DNA of 7,971 nucleotides from JACPAP01 sp035287045 (GTDB lineage: Bacteria; Gemmatimonadota; Gemmatimonadetes; Gemmatimonadales; GWC2-71-9), in NCBI GenBank assembly GCA_035287045.1, contig DATECF010000297.1:1-7971 (forward strand), given 5' to 3'. The translations under genes and the position numbers were made by a program. Under the pieces are notes generated by a model. That model was not told the origin of the DNA. It was given only the letters and a program-made list of their open reading frames with translations, and searched no databases. Of the stretch, positions 6,210 to 7,971 are shown piece by piece (position 1 is the stretch's first letter; each line of letters starts with the position of its first letter).

Positions 6210-7971
6210 GTGCTCAGGCTCGAGAGTCCCATCCAGTACCTGAAGGGCGTCGGCCCGGTGCGCGCCGCCGCGTTCGCCCGCCTGGGTGTGGTGACCGTCG
6301 AGGATCTCCTCTATCACGTCCCGTTCCGGTACCTCGACGCCACCTCGGTGACGCCCATCGCCCGCGCCACGGTGGGCCACGAGGTGACGTTGGTGGGGCG
6401 GGTCCTCTCGAAGGGCGTGCTGCCGACGCGCCGGGGGCTGCGGATCTTTCGCGCGGTATTGCAGGACCCCTCCGGCGTGATCGAGGCCGCCTGGCCGGGA
6501 CAGGCCTTCCTGGATCGCGCCATCAAGCCCGGTCAGTTGCTCCTCGTCACCGGGCCGGTGAAGCACTTTCACGGGCGGCAGATTTCTCCGCGCGAGCATG
6601 TCATTCTCGAAGAGGCGGGAGAGGCGGCAGGAGCGGCAGATGCGGCAGTGGGCCTGATCATCCCGGTTTACGCGGCGACGGAAGGGCTCAGCCACCGGGC
6701 TATCCGCCGCATCATTCACGACCACCTCGATGAATTGCTCAGTTTGATCCAGGACCCTTTGCCCGACGAGGTGGGGCGCTCGGCCAGCGTGCTCCCATTA
6801 CGCCGCGCGCTCGAGGTTCTCCATCACCCTGCTCCCGCTTCTGCCGCCCCTGCCACCCCTGCCACCCCTGCCGCCGGTTGGGAGGAAGGGAGGAGGCGGT
6901 TAGCCTTCGATGAGCTTCTCGACCTGCAGCTCGTCGTCACCCGCGCCCGGCTGGTGGTGAAGCGCGCTCCCAAGGGCGCCAGCTTCACCGTTCGGAAGGA
7001 GCTGACAACCGCCTTGAAGCAGGCGCTCCCGTTCGAGCTCACCCGCGGCCAGAAGCGGGTCATCCGCGAGATCACCAAGGACATGGTGTCGCGCCAGCGC
7101 ATGCATCGGCTGCTGATGGGCGACGTGGGGACCGGCAAGACGGTCGCCGCGCTCTTCGCCATGCTGCTCGCCGTGGAGAACGACCATCAGGCGGTGTTCA
7201 TGGCGCCCACGGAGCTATTGGCGGAGCAGCACGCCCGCACGCTGACGCAGCTGCTGGCGCCGCTGGACATCGTGCCGGAAGTGCTGCTGGGGCGGCTGAG
7301 CGCCGGAGGGAAGGCCGCCGTCCGGCGGCGGATCGTGCAGGGGAGCGGGCGCGTCGTCGTGGGGACCCACGCACTCATCGAGGAGACCACGGCCTTCCAG
7401 CGGCTGGGCCTCGTGGTGATCGACGAGCAGCACCGCTTCGGCGTGGAGCAGCGGGCGGCGCTGATGGCGAAGGGCCGCTCGCCGGACGTGCTGCTGCTGT
7501 CCGCCACGCCGATCCCGCGGACCCTGGCCCTGACGCTGTACGGCGACCTCGACATCTCGGTGCTCACCGAGCGCCCCGCCGGCCGCCTGCCAGTGACCAC
7601 CGGTGTCCGGACCAACGCGCAGCGGGCGCGGGTCTATCAGTTCCTGCGCGAACAGTGCGCGGCCGGACGTCAGGCCTACGTGGTCTATCCGGTCATCGAG
7701 GAGTCGGAGCGGCTGGACCTTCGGGCCGCCACCACCATGGCCGGCGAGCTGGCGCACCAACTGGAGCCGGTCCGGGTAGGGTTGGTGCACGGGCGGATCA
7801 AGCCTGACGAACGGGACCGCGTGATGCGGGCCTTTCGGGATGGCGAGGTGGGCGTGTTGGTCGCCACCACCGTGATCGAGGTTGGGCTGGACGTGCCCAA
7901 CGCCACGGTCATGGTGATTGAGCACGCCGAGCGGTTCGGGCTGGCGCAGCTGCATCAGTTGCGGGGGCGGG
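6210..7971 (+). CDS. recG: ATP-dependent DNA helicase RecG (3' truncated by window)
   Basis: The first 587 codons of a superfamily 2 helicase that remodels stalled forks and branched recombination intermediates. It starts at GTG 6210, giving LRLESPIQYLKGVGPVRA, the standard RecG opening, then DLLYHVPFRYLD. The OB-fold wedge domain occupies roughly residues 50-150. Helicase motifs are motif I GDVGTGKT (304-311, Thr where Ser is common), motif Ia APTELLAEQH, motif II DEQH (405-408), motif III SATPIPRTLALT (431-442), and GRIKPDERD with VIEVGLDVPNATVMVIEHAERFGLAQLHQLRGR up to the edge in the second RecA domain, written here as VIEVGLDVPNATVMVIE then AERFGLAQLHQLRGR. The reading frame is open throughout. 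Two Ala- and Pro-rich insertions (about 135-147 and 207-224) are encoded by low-complexity DNA. The missing part is the final motif VI residues and C-terminal domain. It is probably cotranscribed with ftsY. Confidence 0.96.
   Translation, partial: MLRLESPIQYLKGVGPVRAAAFARLGVVTVEDLLYHVPFRYLDATSVTPIARATVGHEVTLVGRVLSKGVLPTRRGLRIFRAVLQDPSGVIEAAWPGQAFLDRAIKPGQLLLVTGPVKHFHGRQISPREHVILEEAGEAAGAADAAVGLIIPVYAATEGLSHRAIRRIIHDHLDELLSLIQDPLPDEVGRSASVLPLRRALEVLHHPAPASAAPATPATPAAGWEEGRRRLAFDELLDLQLVVTRARLVVKRAPKGASFTVRKELTTALKQALPFELTRGQKRVIREITKDMVSRQRMHRLLMGDVGTGKTVAALFAMLLAVENDHQAVFMAPTELLAEQHARTLTQLLAPLDIVPEVLLGRLSAGGKAAVRRRIVQGSGRVVVGTHALIEETTAFQRLGLVVIDEQHRFGVEQRAALMAKGRSPDVLLLSATPIPRTLALTLYGDLDISVLTERPAGRLPVTTGVRTNAQRARVYQFLREQCAAGRQAYVVYPVIEESERLDLRAATTMAGELAHQLEPVRVGLVHGRIKPDERDRVMRAFRDGEVGVLVATTVIEVGLDVPNATVMVIEHAERFGLAQLHQLRGR
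6611..6648 (+). repeat. Purine-rich GGCGGCAG-type low-complexity tract inside recG
   Basis: Repeated words GGCGGGAG, GGCGGCAGG, GCGGCAGA and GCGGCAG encode an Ala/Glu/Gly-rich segment (EEAGEAAGAADAAVG, about residues 134-149) at the end of the wedge domain. Short words here are complementary to the tract at 6828-6875, for example GGCGGCAGG (6623-6631) against CCTGCCGCC (6867-6875). Confidence 0.6.
6828..6875 (+). repeat. 9-bp tandem repeat (TGCCACCCC units) inside recG
   Basis: Units TGCCGCCCC (6842-6850), TGCCACCCC (6851-6859) and TGCCACCCC (6860-6868) lie in tandem, followed by a partial unit. The unit is nine bases, so copy-number change keeps the frame. It encodes an Ala/Pro/Thr linker (HPAPASAAPATPATPAAG) between the wedge domain and the first helicase domain. 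The strand is almost pure pyrimidine-plus-G, mirroring the purine-rich tract at 6611-6648. Confidence 0.7.

Noticed and set aside
6842..6874. Short tandem array as a CRISPR
   Set aside because: Units are 9 bp, contiguous with no spacers, and lie in frame within recG.
5712..7955. Several - strand frames opposite ftsY and recG
   Set aside because: Both + strand genes are unambiguous and the antisense products resemble no family.

Overview
This is a GC-rich (visibly around 70 percent), almost wholly coding chromosomal window in which all genes read on the + strand. The order is ftsA (3' end), ftsZ, a MepM/Csd3-like M23 endopeptidase, a divergent HisA-like TIM barrel, a vWA-domain membrane protein, ftsY, and recG (5' part, running off the window). 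The FtsZ N-terminus, the gene order and the codon style suggest a Gemmatimonadota bacterium, probably an environmental or metagenomic lineage. This assignment comes from recalled family resemblance only. No database search was done.

Region 1 (1-2703) is the distal end of a division cluster. It holds the FtsA C-terminus, then FtsZ after a 26-bp gap, then an M23 peptidase whose ATG overlaps the ftsZ stop (TGATG). Membrane tethering of the Z ring, the ring itself and a periplasmic cross-link hydrolase therefore lie in one transcriptional direction, and the last two look translationally coupled.

Region 2 (2704-2795) is the only substantial intergenic gap. It is filled with short direct and inverted GATCGG/CTGTCGG-type words and a perfect 10-bp palindrome. 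It looks like a degenerate dispersed repeat rather than a classical promoter or terminator.

Region 3 (2796-7971) is a second tightly packed block: HisA-like, vWA protein (13-bp overlap), ftsY (GTGA 4-bp overlap) and recG (2-bp gap). FtsY is the SRP receptor GTPase and RecG is the branched-DNA helicase; both have complete signature motifs in the part visible. The two genes upstream of ftsY are the least ordinary. The HisA-like protein keeps two catalytic aspartates but has changes at other positions normally conserved in HisA, and no other histidine gene is in view. The vWA protein has a full MIDAS motif and three predicted membrane segments, and no assigned role.

I see no tRNA, rRNA, CRISPR array, insertion sequence or phage gene. 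This is mostly housekeeping chromosome. The points most worth a second look are the HisA-like/vWA pair, the repeat-filled gap before it, and Ala/Pro low-complexity insertions inside recG.
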